Positions 11,702 to 24,540 of a stretch of 64,000 nucleotides of DNA are shown here, one piece after another. The notes beneath the pieces were generated by a model, which had not been told where the DNA came from, made no database searches, and saw only the letters and a program-made list of their open reading frames with translations. Position 1 is the first letter of the stretch. Every line of letters starts with the position of its first letter. Source of the stretch: Theobroma cacao (lineage: Eukaryota > Streptophyta > Magnoliopsida > Malvales > Malvaceae); NCBI RefSeq assembly GCF_000208745.1, contig NC_030855.1:5697563-5761562 (forward strand), written 5' to 3'. The position numbers and the translations under genes were made by a program.

Positions 11702-13012
11702 TGTCACGAGCTAGGACTTTAGCCAAGATCCGTGTAGCACTTAAAGCTTTATGTATGAAAGTCTAAGCAAGCCTAACCCTAAATATTGCGCAATATTGCA
11801 AAAGCAAAAATAACTAAATTTGAAGAAAAAGAACTTGGGAAAAAAATTGTATTATTCCTAGAGAAAAAAAATACCTAAGATTCTTAGTAATCACTTGAAT
11901 ACTTGAATATGACTAAGTGGGTGATTTTCTTTTGATTTTTCTTCTACCCTACAATTGATGCCTAAAGGTCTTATTTATAATATACTATTGTTAATCTTAA
12001 AGGAACTCTAATCCTATTGGTACTACAATTAGGATTAATAATTATAAAGGAAATATAAATAAAATAAGTGTTCTAAGCTTATTAGAACACACACTAGCTT
12101 AAAGTCCTAGTGCAAGTAAATTAAATAAAGTAAATACAAGAAATCTTATCATAGCTAAACTACCGTCATCCGAGTAGTCCTTCTCAAGTAGGGTTCCCTA
12201 TTGTGCGGACTCTTTATGCTATCGAGAGGTTAATGTTGTGAGTAATCTTAAGCATCCCAGTGCACAAGTTATGTGCACACTGCCCTTTAGCATGTTGCCC
12301 AAATTTCTACCAAGCTTCATGGCATGACTAGCCTTTGTCTTCATAGTGTGCACGTACGGGGCTCATGGCCTTCGGGCGTGTGTCATTCTAGCACAAGTAC
12401 TCTTGGCATGTTATCGAAGTGTGCAGAGTCTTCTGAAGCCTAGTTCTCCAAGTTGAGAACCATTAGTGTGGCATCATTGTGTGCATAACTCCTTCTTGTG
12501 GGGCCAAGTGATGTGTGGATGTTGCGACACCTATCTATGCAACTATCTAGCAGGCAAATTGTCTTATAACAGTAGCTTTAAGCACATTCTGCATGAGTGC
12601 TACCTATTGTTGTGCTACCCACTATTACTGCCTTATGATCTATGCGATACGCCCTTACAGGGTTTGTTGATGTGTAGGTGATTAACATGTGCACTCCTTC
12701 CACACTCTTCACGTGTTCATAGCATCTTGTAGTGCAGTTTTCTCACGCCTTTATTGCTCATGCATGAGCTTAACGTGTTGTGCTTGGGTATCAGAGTTGC
12801 CAATTCAACTTGATAGGGCCTGAACTCAATGAATATTAGGGATGTTTGGCAAATCCCTATTGTATATGGCTTGCTTACATTCCTCAACAAGCCTTGTTGC
12901 CCATTCGTCCCATGACTATCTCGATCGTCTTATGATGGAGAAATCACTATTGGTGCGGCTAATTCAACAATCCATGCAGATTGGGTGTGTGATAGATTTG
13001 TGGACTGTGACA
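11702..13012 (-). mobile_element. Probable solo LTR of another gypsy-type element
   Basis: This 1.31-kb segment begins TGTCACGAGC and ends CTGTGACA. It interrupts the Sirevirus LTR, whose sequence resumes at about 13018. The minus strand has TATAAATAA (11971-11979). The flanks are GTCTTA just before 11702 and CTTGTCTTA just after 13012: six bases of GTCTTA repeat but with a 3-base offset (CTT), so the duplication is imperfect. It may alternatively be a MULE-like insertion with a damaged 9-bp duplication. The open frame at 12842-13087 shows no known domain. Confidence 0.6.
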
Positions 13013-13144
13013 CTTGTCTTAGAGCATTTAGGGTTTGAAATAAACAATAATATACCAATTCTATCCATACACACTCAAGCAACATAGTTAGACTTCAAGG
13101 AATGAGAAATGTTTTGTTATCATCTAAAACATGTGAAGTTAACA

Positions 13145-13571
13145 ATCTCTCCCTTTTTTGATGATGACCAGACACTCCTAGATTTAAGAGTGTAATGTCT
13201 TTAAAACTATATTAAGTACTTAAAGATTTCAAAAGCAAATACATGGGAGTTTTGAACATGAACAATTTAAGTGCAAAACTCATTCAGGTAATTTTAATCA
13301 TTTTTGTCATTTCAAAACAATAATCAATTTAAAGTTAACAATGATAAAACCATTTGGTTCTCTCTAATTTCGGATCAAAATTGGTCAAAATTAAGAATGG
13401 AAATAAAAATTGACAAAATAAATAATAATATTTTTCAGAGCATTTTGACCACATATCTATAATGAAAGTAAACTCTAATTTTCAAAAAAAATTTCCATCT
13501 CATCATTTTTTTTACCATAACAATATAAAAGTTGTCAGTATTCATCAATTGTATAAAACATCCAAAACTTA
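13145..13571 (-). mobile_element. 3' internal end of a Sirevirus with polypurine tract
   Basis: On the minus strand, GATGATGACC-like context and the purine run AAAAAAGGGAGAGAT (13145-13159) sit directly before the LTR start TGTTAACTTC. This matches the + strand arrangement at 35120-35175 (CATCATCAAAAATAAGAGAAAG, microsatellite, TGTTGACTCC). The PPT primes plus-strand DNA synthesis. The remainder is AT-rich non-coding 3' sequence with no gene. Confidence 0.7.
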
Positions 13572-16390
13572 GGTCACAACCCAAATTCAAGAGCCCATGA
13601 CTAGTGTACAGGTCTAGCAAGCGAAACTCGCAAGACCCGAGCAAACCTCAAAATTGTGGATCACATAACACATAGCCAAGAATTTCCACATCAATTTATA
13701 TAATATAATTTAAATTTAATTGCATAAAATTATCCTTGGCACATTGTTCATACCCAATACTTAATACAATATTCATAAGGCCATACATTGGTCGTCAAGT
13801 AGGTTTGTACTTTACAACCCTTATACAAATTCAAATGGCACAACATGCCTACATACATAACAACTAAACCAAACTCGAATAATCAGAAGCTTATGACAAA
13901 CTCAAGGGAGTGGACATGTAGAAATGAAACTTATTAGATGCCAAATTTGGTCTATCAATGGACGACCCTTGCCACATAGTTCCATGGCCTATTGATCTGC
14001 ATATGGTACAATAAATGGGTGAGTCATCTAATACTCAATGAGGGTGCATATAAAATAAATATATACATATAATTGAAAATATACGCATGTATATATATAT
14101 ACTACACTATTAGTGTAATCAAATATTCTAACAAACATCTCCAATGTTAGAGGTATAGCAATCATCCCTAAGAAGTCTCCACAAGTAGTGTATGTCACTA
14201 GGTCTATCCTCAAAGCCATTCAAAGTTATTTCCCATAGATACACTTTAGTGGTCGGAGTATCATATCAAATTCAAATCTAATTTATCTAAGCCTATCCGA
14301 GGTTATATCACATCACTCATAGTTTGAGTCACAATCATTGAGTGGTCCTCCCTAGACATAATCAAATCACACACGGTGGCCAACCGACGGAGTCAAATCA
14401 CCCCGTGTGCTAGAGCAACAAGTGAAGAATCAAAGTCATCATCCAAAGTAATCTCCCAACAAATGGCATTATAGACATAATCATCATTTGAAGTAGTCTC
14501 AATGGATGGCATCAAAACACCTGTGGTGGGAATCACAAGTGGGAATAAACCACAGCTCCTACTTACCACCACTATTGCAAACACAGGACATAACCACAAG
14601 GAATAGGACTTTGCTCAACCTCAAATCCAATCAATGTCAAAAATGCTCACTATCGAATGGATTACAAATCCACAAAAGAGGCCATTGTGCCTTAGGTATT
14701 TCGTATACCATAATCCCTCTCAAAGATCACTTTTTTGAGTTCTAAACATTTCTAGCTCAATATCATGACTAAATACCCTTAACTCTCTAAGGCTTTAAAT
14801 ATTCCCAATTCTCCATGAAGTTTAGTGTCTAAAGTAAAATACTCCTAGACATTCATCATATTCACTAGACCTGCTAATCTCAGCTCAAACAACATAGGCA
14901 ACTATGTGGCTTGCACTAAGGCACTCAATACATAGTACATATAATCATATATATATATATATATTGTTTTTTAGCCTAGGCACACTCATCTAGGCAATTC
15001 TATACATACAAATTATTCTAGTACCACAGTAGTGCATTAATAATGTAATAACCATCACATGCTTTTTAGACAAAGCCCATTCATAGTGACAATTGGAGGC
15101 TTTCCCACAGCCATGCTCAACTTTTAGCCTTCAACGATCCTCTAGCTCACAAATGCATCAATAGCCTTAATTTCCCCCTTAGAACACATCAAAACATCAA
15201 AATAAAGATTAATTCTTAGCTTTAAAAAATTCTCCAACTTTTCAAAAATAACGTAATTCTTAGCGATCTATTATACAAGCTTAAATTCTTCAAAAATGAG
15301 CTAAGTCTTTAACTTAGGAGCTGGATTGTCCAAATCTAAACTCCAAATTCCAATAAATCAAGGGGGGGATTCACCAAAGTTGAAAAAATTGAATTTCTAG
15401 GTTATTAATTAATTAAATTAAAAATTAATTGATAAAAACACTTAATCTTACCTCTAGGAGCATTTCCCAAGATCTAATATGCTCCCAATGGCTCCAAAAA
15501 TTAGTTTGGGAGGTTAGGGTTTTAGAGGGCTATAGAGAGAAGGGTTTTTAGGTGTGTTTAAAATGAGAGAAATGCTCCAAACCCTTTTTATTTTTGTAAA
15601 TACCTAGGGATGTATTTGGGAATGTATCAATACATTAACATTGGTTTCACTCAAATCTATCAATACATGAGGCAATATATCAATAGAAATTAAGCAGAAT
15701 GCTCACTACCCTAAATATATCGATACATGGAAGAAATCTATAGATTCTTATTTCCACAAAGGGTCCCTTACTTCAAATCTATCAATATATTTGGACAATG
15801 TATCAACAGATGTTCATCCCAATTCAAATTTATAGATACATTCTTGAATGTATCTATAGAAAACCCTTAAGACACCTCATATTGTTCTTTCTGCCAAAAA
15901 TGTATCAATACATTAGGGAATGTATTAATACATTGTCCCTTGTAGACACATTTCCAACCTTCTAAACTCAAAAAAAAAAAAATTCAAATTTTAACATCCA
16001 AAAATCATCCCTCGTTAGTATCACACTTCAAATGATTATTTTAACTTGAAATTCTCATACATATATTCTCAAGTATATGATCAAACTTAGATTAAAACCT
16101 CAAATTTAATATTCATCCATTATTTTTTATAAAATTGCCTAAGTATCATAATATAGGTTTCCATATACTTAAGAGTTCTTTTCAAAAAATGTCCCATGCA
16201 TAAGGCGTTTTTGAAAATAGCCTTCTCCATAATTTTAATTATTTTTAACCAAAAGAAATAAATTTTGGACAAATTTGTCCTCAATGAAATCGACCTTTGT
16301 GTTGGGTTCACGTCTCAACCCGACCCATATTTTTGGGTCAAGTTAGTTTGTAACTTTTATAACTCCTCAGTACTCCTTAATAGACAATAC
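13572..16390 (-). mobile_element. Degenerate LTR of the TGTCAC-ended gypsy family (boundaries partly unresolved)
   Basis: The left edge GGTCACAACCC, then GAGCCCATGACTAGTGTA, is a mutated form of the family's hairpin end (compare 1161-1190). A block near 14010-14060 (AATGGGTGAGTCA) sits at the position of the conserved GTGAGTGAAC block of relatives. It carries (AT)n runs at about 14085-14100 and 14945-14965. No clear right terminus or TSD was found; sequence character changes near 16390. Short open frames across it resemble nothing known. Confidence 0.5.
15600..15960. repeat. Cluster of TGTATCAATACA motifs
   Basis: About ten copies or near copies of TGTATCAATACATT or ATCTATCAATACATG occur, many as pairs separated by short spacers. 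The related form TGTATCGATACATT clusters at 23830-23990. The motif is a 12-bp palindrome when written TGTATCGATACA. Confidence 0.7.
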
Positions 16391-16719
16391 ATCTCCCTCT
16401 AAAGCATCCTCGCTAAAGCATTCCTTGTCGTGTCAACTTTAGAGCATTTTAAGTAGTGATAGAAATATTTGGAGTGGTTTAGGGTTAAAAGTTAGGCATA
16501 CTCTAAAATTGAAAGGAAGTTCACATTCCCTATAGAAAGGTAGACATGTATTTTTATTTTTAATTGTGTTAAAAAAGGTAGGCATATTCATCATGTTCTT
16601 CATTTATGGTTTTTGAGCATAAACACAAGCATATTGTTCCTCTTGTTAATATTCTTGATACTCTTATTGTTTGAAGTTGTTGAATATAAATTTGAATTTG
16701 GTAGTGTTGGTGGTTTAAA

Positions 16720-17200
16720 CTCGAATGTTGACAGGGCATGCTTGATTGGTTGATAGGAATTAGGTTTAGGGTTTTAGGTACTGCGTGACTTAGGGTTTGA
16801 GTGAATGGTTGACACTTTATGCATGACTAGTTTTAGGCATGGCATGACTTAGGGTTTGTGTGATGGGTTCAAGCATTACATTTAGGGCTTTTAGGCATTG
16901 CGTAACTGATTGATAGGTCATTGCATTACAGGTTTGTAGTCAATGCATGACTTGTTGATAGGTCATTGTGTGACTGAGTTTAAGTCATTGCATGACTGCT
17001 TGATAGGGCATTACATGACTGTTTTATGTATGGTAATGATTGTTATCTATAAGGCATTGTGTGACTGTTATCTGTTGGACATTGTGTGACTATTATTTGT
17101 AGTTCATTGCGTGACTGTTATCTTTAAGGCATTACGTGACTGTTTTCTTTAAGGCATTACATGACTGCTATGTGTATGGCATTGCGTGACTGTCATTGCT
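16720..17200 (+). repeat. Left subterminal minisatellite of the MULE
   Basis: About 15 imperfect units of roughly 25-30 bp share the core GGCATTGCGTGACTG; towards 17200 the spacing is near 25 bp (TTATCTTTAA between cores). The same core, inverted, makes up 31120-31600. Confidence 0.8.
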
Positions 17201-17413
17201 TGGATTATGTTTTTTTTTTTTTTGTGCTCAACTTGAATGCTTTAATATGTATCTATTTATTTACTTAATAATCCATGTTTCACACATGCTTCAATTATTT
17301 TGTTTTATGTATGAAAAAATAGTAAGAACTAGTTATTGTTTATTTTTTAAATCTTCCTTGATCATATTTACTAAAATGGAAATGTTATCTGTTTTCTGTA
17401 ACATCCATTGTAA

Positions 17414-20401
17414 GTGGACGCAGTTATATGTGACAGCGAGGCACTGTCGAAAGAAAATGAGTTGGAAATGATGAAGAGAACATGCTTTGGGAATCTAATG
17501 GACGTCGAATCAAAAAAGAGTTTATTCTACGCTAGTCTTGTACACAACTTACTGCTGCATAGAATCAATCAACCAGGCACCATTGAGGGTGAGTTATGGT
17601 TTGCCATAGGCAATACCAAGGCCCAATTCTCAAAGCGTGAGTTTTTCCTGGTGACAGGACTCAAGTTTGGCTCCATGTCAGGCATTATAAAGAGTCCCTA
17701 CAAAGCAGTCCCCGGAGGAATTCATGGGCGATACTAAGGAGCGGGTAACCAGGTAGAGCTACAACAAGTGTTAGATATGTTAAAGAGAGGGCAATTTCAA
17801 CAGGATGGAGAAGTGACAAAGATGGCCCTTGTCTTGATTGCAAACAATATTTTATTTGGTCAAGACTATTGACGAACAGTGACTCCATGGCTTTTGTCGT
17901 TGGTCAAGAACATCGACTAGTAGAATGCATTTACATGGGGTACCTATGTATGGAGTCTAATCATGTATTACATAATAACGAGCTTCCAAGCTTCAGCAGT
18001 GGGATTGAAAGAAAAGAAACATTACCACTTCTACGGATTTGTATGGGCACTTTAGGTGATGTGCCTTAAGGTTTTCCACTTTCTTTTTTGCATAAGATTT
18101 TATCAAGTGATTGTAATGTTTTATAATTGACGTGCAGTTCTAGCGTTGAAGGCAATTCTTAAGATCCAAAGTTGGTTTGAATTCTAACGCTAGTCTGAAG
18201 ATGTTTATCCAAGAATGCTAAAATGGCATTATGATGAAAGCCCTACAAGCTTCCACAACCTGATTGCAAGTTTGGAGAGAGAACGTAGGGCGAGGAATGA
18301 AACCATATTGTTTTTATTTTATTTAATTTTTTGTCATATATTAACTAGCTTTCAACCTAATGGCAATGTATGTTTCGGTATAATTGCGCGCATTAAGGAC
18401 CTCAGAGCCAACTACGAAAGAGAAATTGAAGGCATATTGGGCCAACATTGATGTCCCTCTATCCAAAAGGCATCAATACATTCCATTATAATAGTTGGAT
18501 GGTTGAGCAGAATTTGATCTTGAACAAAGGAAGAAGATAATAGAGCATAAAGAGAAAAAGGTAAGAAGAGCAGTTAAGCGGGAGGCGCATCACGAACAAA
18601 AAGGTCAATGTCTATCTTGCTGCTTTTGAAGCTCTTGCTACTCTTGAGGCTTATGCTACTCAATAGTTGGATGATCTGATGCACAACCTAACTTGGCATC
18701 CTCAAATGCATACAAGCTTAAAGCAGGAGATGAAATGGATGAGGACATAGTGGAAGAAAGACCTTCAGTCACTGCAGATGGAGATGTAGATACGGATGGA
18801 GGTGTAGTGAGACATGCAAATGTAGATGTAGTCAATGCAACTGGAGATCCAATGATGGATAGCTATAAATGCAGTCAATGCATTTGTAGATGCAGTAAAT
18901 GCAACTAGAGATCCAATATGATATGCACGGCTAAAGGACTAGATTGTTCATTGGTTGCTCGACTATTATGAGGTATGAGCTTTTATCTTTTTCCATTACG
19001 TGACTTCTAGCATTTAGGATTTATTCAATGTTTAATGTGTTTCATTTTTGTCACTATGTAGAGTCGATCTATGGGTCAACAAGATGGTGCGCACAATAAA
19101 AAGGGCATCGGTATCGGGGTTGTTCTTGATAAGCCAATTGGTATTAATGACCCAATTGCTCCGACTCAAAGCTCACCTCCTATTTCCTTATACACAGTTC
19201 CTCTTGAAAGCTTAACTAAAACGAAGGCCCCACATCCTGCTTGTAGTCTAACTACACCTACCCCATATCCTACTCGTAGCCCAACTCCACCAAAGGCCCC
19301 CCAGCATGCTCAAAGCACACCTTCTCTTAAGGTTCCACTTCCACCTCCGATCGAAGCTGCACATCTGAGCATGGCCACCAAATACCTTCAAAGTCCATAC
19401 GTTAATCCATTATTAGTCTAGTGCAAAACGAAGGATGTGTTGAAGGACAAATACGAGCACTTCATGAAAAATAAGCAAGCCAGGTAAATGAGAACATTGC
19501 ACGATATTAGGCTTAATGGTTCGAAATTATTGAATCCATTGACTTTTTTATGTCCGTATTTTATATGTAGGGTTAATATTCTAGGCATCGAAGGGTAAGA
19601 GAGCCTTAGATATTTTCACCATTTGGAGAAGCAAGATGAGTGGCTGGATAGCCAACAGATTGATGCATGAACCAACATCATGTGTAAGCGTCTACACGCG
19701 CACCATCCTCAATTGTACAAGCAAAAAATATGCATGCTTGACACAAACTTCTATGTAAGTATATTATAATGAGTTTTAATTATTAAAATTTTTGTTAAAG
19801 GTTTTAGTTCATGACATCTAACTATTAAGTGTACCTTAATTGATAATTTATTTTGCATAGATTGAGTCGTGAAATAAGCCCTCCACTGTCTGATAAGAAA
19901 TTTAAGCCGACGAAGGTGGTTTTGCCTGAACATATGCTTGAGTATGCAAAGGATGAGAGTCGGCCATGGGGTTTGCCATAGCATGAGGTGAACTCAATTT
20001 TGGTACCATGCCATTTTGACAGCCACTAAGTTCTAGTGTAGATCAACTTAGTGAAATAGAGTATGACGTTAGTTGACTCCTCGTATAGTCATCGAGATGC
20101 AATTTGGTCTGGTTTGTATGATGAGCAGATGGATCCCATAGTCGTATTGTTTCCCATTATATGCCACCAGATCGGATACTTTGACCGCATGTATTGTAAA
20201 AAATGACCTTGGACATGGATGAGTTGGGAATTAAATGAACAAACCTTATTATAGAAGGACAAACACAATTGCACAGATTAAGTAATCGCTGCTATGTAAT
20301 GGCTGATCGGTGCGGGCAACCCAACCTTGAAGGCAAGCACCGTTGAAGGCCTTAGGAAAAGTTATGCACTAGAGATTTTTGCTAATAATGTTGACACTTA
20401 A
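17414..20401 (+). pseudogene. DUF1985 - Ulp1-like (peptidase C48) transposon gene, broken
   Basis: Part 1, 17414-17868: KRTCFGNLMD, FYASLVHNLLLHRI, ELWFAIGNTKAQFSKREF, FLVTGLKFG and, after a stop at 17735, LVLIANNILFGQDY; this is the DUF1985 domain. Part 2, about 18215-18290: RMLKWHYDESP, also typical. Part 3, 19071-19421: a Pro-rich linker. Part 4, 19640-20401: QDEWLDSQQIDA, CKRLHAHHPQLYKQKICMLD, then, after a GT-AG intron (19755-19860), ILVPCHFDSH, where the Trp expected after the catalytic His is a stop, then MTLVDSSYSH with the Asp position, and a C-terminal LRKSYALEIFANN. The catalytic Cys block is not readable. Ulp1 proteases cleave SUMO or ubiquitin-like proteins; in MULEs their role is unproven. 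Many stops and shifts: dead. Confidence 0.8.
19755..19860 (+). other. Probable intron in the Ulp1-like pseudogene
   Basis: GTAAGT at the 5' edge and TTATTTTGCATAG at the 3' edge, 106 bp and AT-rich inside, fall exactly between two recognisable blocks of the Ulp1-like domain. This is a typical short plant intron. Confidence 0.65.
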
Positions 20402-20649
20402 GTTTTGTAACTTTGTTTATTTTTGTTAATGGTGTTGACACTTAAGTTTGTAACTTTGTTCATTTTTGCTAGTAGGTAAAGTAACATTGCTGATCGTGAA
20501 AAAGTTACTCTTTGTTCTATTGCTTGTCTAAATTATAATGACCAAAACATATGATTAAAGTGCTACTGACTTGAGATGCTTCTAATGACCAGTATTGCTT
20601 TAACTTTAACTGATCAATGCAAGTTATATCTCATTTCTAAACCTTCTCT

Positions 20650-21290
20650 ACTACTTGATAAAGCATTGCGTGACTTTTTTTTAGGCATTGCCTGACTAGT
20701 TGATATGGCATTGTGTGACTACTAGATAAGCATTACGTGACTTAGGCATTACTTGAATGGTTTTTAATCATTGCATGACTAGTTGATATGACATTGCACG
20801 ACAGGTAGACAGGCATTGCGTGACTTACGCATTATGTGAATGGTTTTTAGTCGATACGTGACTAGTTGATATGGCATTGCGTGACTTAGGCATGGTGTGA
20901 ATGGTTTGTAGTCATTGCGTGACTTATGCATGATGTGAATGGTTTGTAGTAATTGTGAGACTGGTAGATAGGCATTGCATGCCTTAGGCATGGTGTGAAT
21001 GGTTTGTAGTCATTGCGTGACTGGTAAACAGACATTGCATGACTTAGGCATGGCATGAAAGGTTTGTAGTCATTGTGTGACTACTTGATATGGCATTGCG
21101 TGACTGGTAGACAAGCATTACATGACTTAGGCATGGCATCAATGGTTTGTAGTCATTGAGTGACTGGTAGACAGGCATTACATGACTTAGGCATGGCATG
21201 AATGGTTTGTAGTCATTGCGTGACTATTTAATATGGCATTACATGATTGGCAGATAGGCATTGCATGATTTAGGCATTACATGAATGGTT
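20650..21290 (+). repeat. Second GCATTGCGTGAC array, with higher-order units
   Basis: About 30 cores of GGCATTGCGTGACT, TAGGCATGGCATGAATGG and TTTGTAGTCATTGCGTGACT occur. In the second half they combine into a composite unit of about 60 bp that recurs several times. Orientation is the same as the left array. Confidence 0.8.
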
Positions 21291-21309
21291 TTTGTGTTTC
21301 ACACATTTT

Positions 21310-21895
21310 CCTTTCACAAGATGTACTATAAAGGGTCTATAGTATATTTTATTCCTTTTCGATTATCTTTTTCATTCCTCATCAAATTTCTCTATCCCCA
21401 CTTCCTACAGGCAATGGCATTTTCTACAATTAATGATGTAGAAGTATATTTGATTCCTTTTCAATTATCTTTTAAATTTCTCATTAAATTTCATTTCTCA
21501 TTTTTGCTAATACTAGGAAGTAACTTTTAGGAATAATATGGTATCAAAGTAGACAAAGCTACTTGGTTTGTACCAAAATTACAATTACAGGTTATGATTA
21601 ATTTGTGATTATCACCTTATGAATTTGGTCAAGTTTTAATTCTTTTTGTATCTAAAATTAATGGTTCAAAGGGTGATACACAAAATTACAATTGTTAATA
21701 ATTGTAGATTGTAGAGATGACCTTAACATTTTGTAACATTTTACTCATTGTTTGAACCAAAACCAACGTAGCTAGTATAATAATAAATCCAATAACCATA
21801 AGCATACCACAAGCCATGATAGTAATCCATAAAATAATCAATTCATACTCATCAGCATAGAAACATAAAAACATAAAAATAATCAAACATAACCA
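21310..21895. other. AT-rich stretch without a gene
   Basis: It contains one imperfect direct repeat (about 21340-21400 and 21445-21500, each with TATTTGATTCCTTTTC-like sequence). No coding block was recognised. Confidence 0.5.
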
Positions 21896-23829
21896 TCAAC
21901 CTTTGGTCTTCTTGCCTCTACCAGAAGGTTTCCTAGAAATGGAACCAATGACTACTGCCTAGCCTTTGCTTTGAGTTTGCTATGGTACAATCTCCTCTCT
22001 TTTTATTTTTGCTGATCCTGTTTCTAGTTCTTTGTTAGCTGTATCTTCTTTAAGAAGAAGATTCTCAACATTTTGTATCCTCTCTTCCATTTTTATCACT
22101 CTCTTCATTTGCTTAATCAATTTTCCATCAATTCTCATCAGTAGATTAAACATCATATCATTCAAAATAGGATCTTGACTTACTTTAGATGAAGGAGTGG
22201 ACAGAGTTTCAAGGGTAGGAGGAACTAAGCTGCCTTGGATTGGTTTAATAGACCCCTCTACCTCAAGCTTATAACCCATTTTCTCGAGACTTCCAAGAAA
22301 GATGCCCTGATCCTTGTTCTTGGTCCAATCAACTTAGTACCTAGTGCTCCAGACTCCTTTCTTCTTAACTATAGAGGAGATGATATTTCCATATAGTCGA
22401 TTGGTCTTAGATCCTAAAGAGGTTTCTCTCATTCTTTCTATCATATATTTTACTACATTTAGAGGGATTTCATTTGCATAAACTTCCATCATCCAAAGAT
22501 CCTGAGCTCTAACATAGTTAAACCTATTACTCCTTCCATGAAATGTAGAGGCCAGGAAATAGTGGAAGGCCTTGAGTTGTGCATTTTTCAACAAACTAGT
22601 GTAACTTTTTGGTGGGTTTTTTTTAATATCTTCCCATGACAGCCTCCCACATGGGTAATCCGTTAGAGTTTGGGGGAATTGAGAATTCTTCCATTTCATA
22701 CTCTATTTTCAAGAGCTTTCCAATATTAGTGGCCATCACTTTAAATTCTTTCCACACAAGACACTACAACCCATCCTCTACAAAATCGCTATGATTTTCC
22801 AACTCATATTTATACAAGGCTATGCTAGAGTAAAATTCTCTAACAAGGGTCGGGCTATAATACCTATCTCAAGAAGTACTTAGACCCTTAATTTTAAGAT
22901 TGCTAAAGAACCTAGATAAGTCAGCCTTAACTAAAATGGTTTGATTAAAGTTTCCCCAATTTACAACTTTTTCGCATGATATATTCGCTTTTTCTATTCT
23001 CTTATGCTGTCACATCCCATTTCTTGAGGGAATTGTGACCGGTGCATAAACTTAAATGAGCATAACCCATTAAGCCCAAGCAAGCCTCTTATCATAACAT
23101 CATCAAACACTCATCATCACTTGAGGAAACATCATATCACATCCATTAACATACATAATCATAATACATACATTCTTAAAACTTATTACACAATAAAGGA
23201 ACTTCTCAACTTAATTGTGTAAACTCAACTTAATACATCTATATGTGTATTAACAAGTGCCACGTCATAGTGCATGATGAAATAAACGTTAAACATCATT
23301 AGCACCCTCGGGTGTTCTTATAGGCTCTCAAGCCATCATCATGATCTCATACATAACATTATTTATATAATATGCCCAAACGTTGGCAATATTAACATAA
23401 ACATGTTCATAGTCTAAAAACATAACATAAAGTAAAGACCGACTCATTAACGAAACGTGATCAACCCTCTCGCCATCAAATGGTTGCTAAACACCACAAA
23501 GAATGAAAACTGGGCACTGGCATCCGCGACACTAGCTACTATCAAACGTTATCACTAATCTGCAACAAAATAAATGGGAAAAATAACGTGTAAGTCACAA
23601 AGACTTCGTGAGTGGACACGAGAAACAGACAAGCCAGGGAATAAAAGTATTTCGTAAACATGCACTTCTAATCTTATGTCTTACATAAACAATTTAATCA
23701 TAGAATTCATAAAACATGTTATTTAAACACACTTGAATAGTATTCGTATGAAAACATATCAATATAGACCTTTGGGAATCCTTTAACTTTGAAATTTTCG
23801 TCAAATTCAATCAACAACCAATTCTGCAC

Positions 23830-23990
23830 CGAAACTATCGATACATTATTGAATGTATCGATACTTTCATACATCTATCGATACATTAGTAAAATGTATA
23901 GATACATTTCACATAGAAAGCCTCCTAAAGCATTTAGTTTGGAATGTATTGATACTTATCCCATATGTATCGATACTTGCAGCCCAGAAC
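23830..23990. repeat. Cluster of TGTATCGATACA palindromes
   Basis: At least six copies or near copies (for example ATCGATACATTATTGAATG followed by TATCGATAC) lie within 160 bp. One more is at about 26720. The placement within the LTR resembles 15600-15960. Confidence 0.8.
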
Positions 23991-24244
23991 CCTAATTTCT
24001 AAGTAAAATCCTCTATTTTTACCATTCCTTAAGTTCCCTTACCTCTTGGGACTTTCTCTAAGGCTCAGTCTTCTTCACTAAACTTATACTTTGTGATGGT
24101 ATGTCCCCCATCAGCCTTAGGCCAGCAATGTACAGTCCCATTACACTTTGGACGTTTATGATGCATCATAGGAGTGAAGTCGTCACTTGCACCCCGTGAG
24201 AGTGGAATTAATCACACTCACAGAGTTCTCATACTCGTGGCATT

Positions 24245-24540
24245 AGGTATGTGGAATGTCCTTCACATACTAGCTTACTCATCTCATAAGGTACATGGAA
24301 AATACGTCATATACATAATCTCATGGCACTCATTTGCTTTCTCAATCATTTCATATAGTATATGGAATATACATCATATACATTATCTCATGGCATTTAT
24401 CATGCATACTCAATCACCCATATGGTATAAGGAATTTATATCGTATATACAATTTTATAGTATACATCATGCATACTTAATCATCTCATACAAAATACGA
24501 AATTTACATCATATACATAATCTTATGGAATTCATCATAC
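24245..24540. repeat. 67-bp tandem repeat in the solo LTR
   Basis: About 4.5 diverged units contain TATGGAATATACATCATATAC, then ATCTCATGGCA, CATGCATACTCAATC and CATATGG. It occupies the same relative place as the minisatellites of sister LTRs (1880-2130, 9563-9985) but has an unrelated unit. Confidence 0.7.

Larger units (their letters stand above)
6985..13144 (-). mobile_element. Sirevirus LTR, split by two nested LTRs
   Basis: On the minus strand the LTR starts TGTTAACTTC at 13144 and ends GACCAACA at 6985. It is split by the solo LTR 7712-11082 (TSD CTTCC at 7707-7711 and 11083-11087) and by the LTR 11702-13012. Removing both leaves about 1.45 kb, close to the 1,413 bp of the related + strand LTR at 35175-36587. 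Both share the block before the 3' end, the palindromic TTAATCGATTAA cluster and the start block with GATGATAACAAAAC. Oddly, a PPT flanks its start (13145-13159) and a PBS its end (6971-6982). Confidence 0.8.

Noticed and set aside
12466..13087. Cys-rich and other short frames in the LTR 11702-13012
   Set aside because: Inside an LTR, no start context or known domain; other strand carries the promoter.
13435..14745. Short open frames in the degenerate LTR 13572-16390
   Set aside because: Random in AT-rich sequence; no conserved block and no codon pattern.
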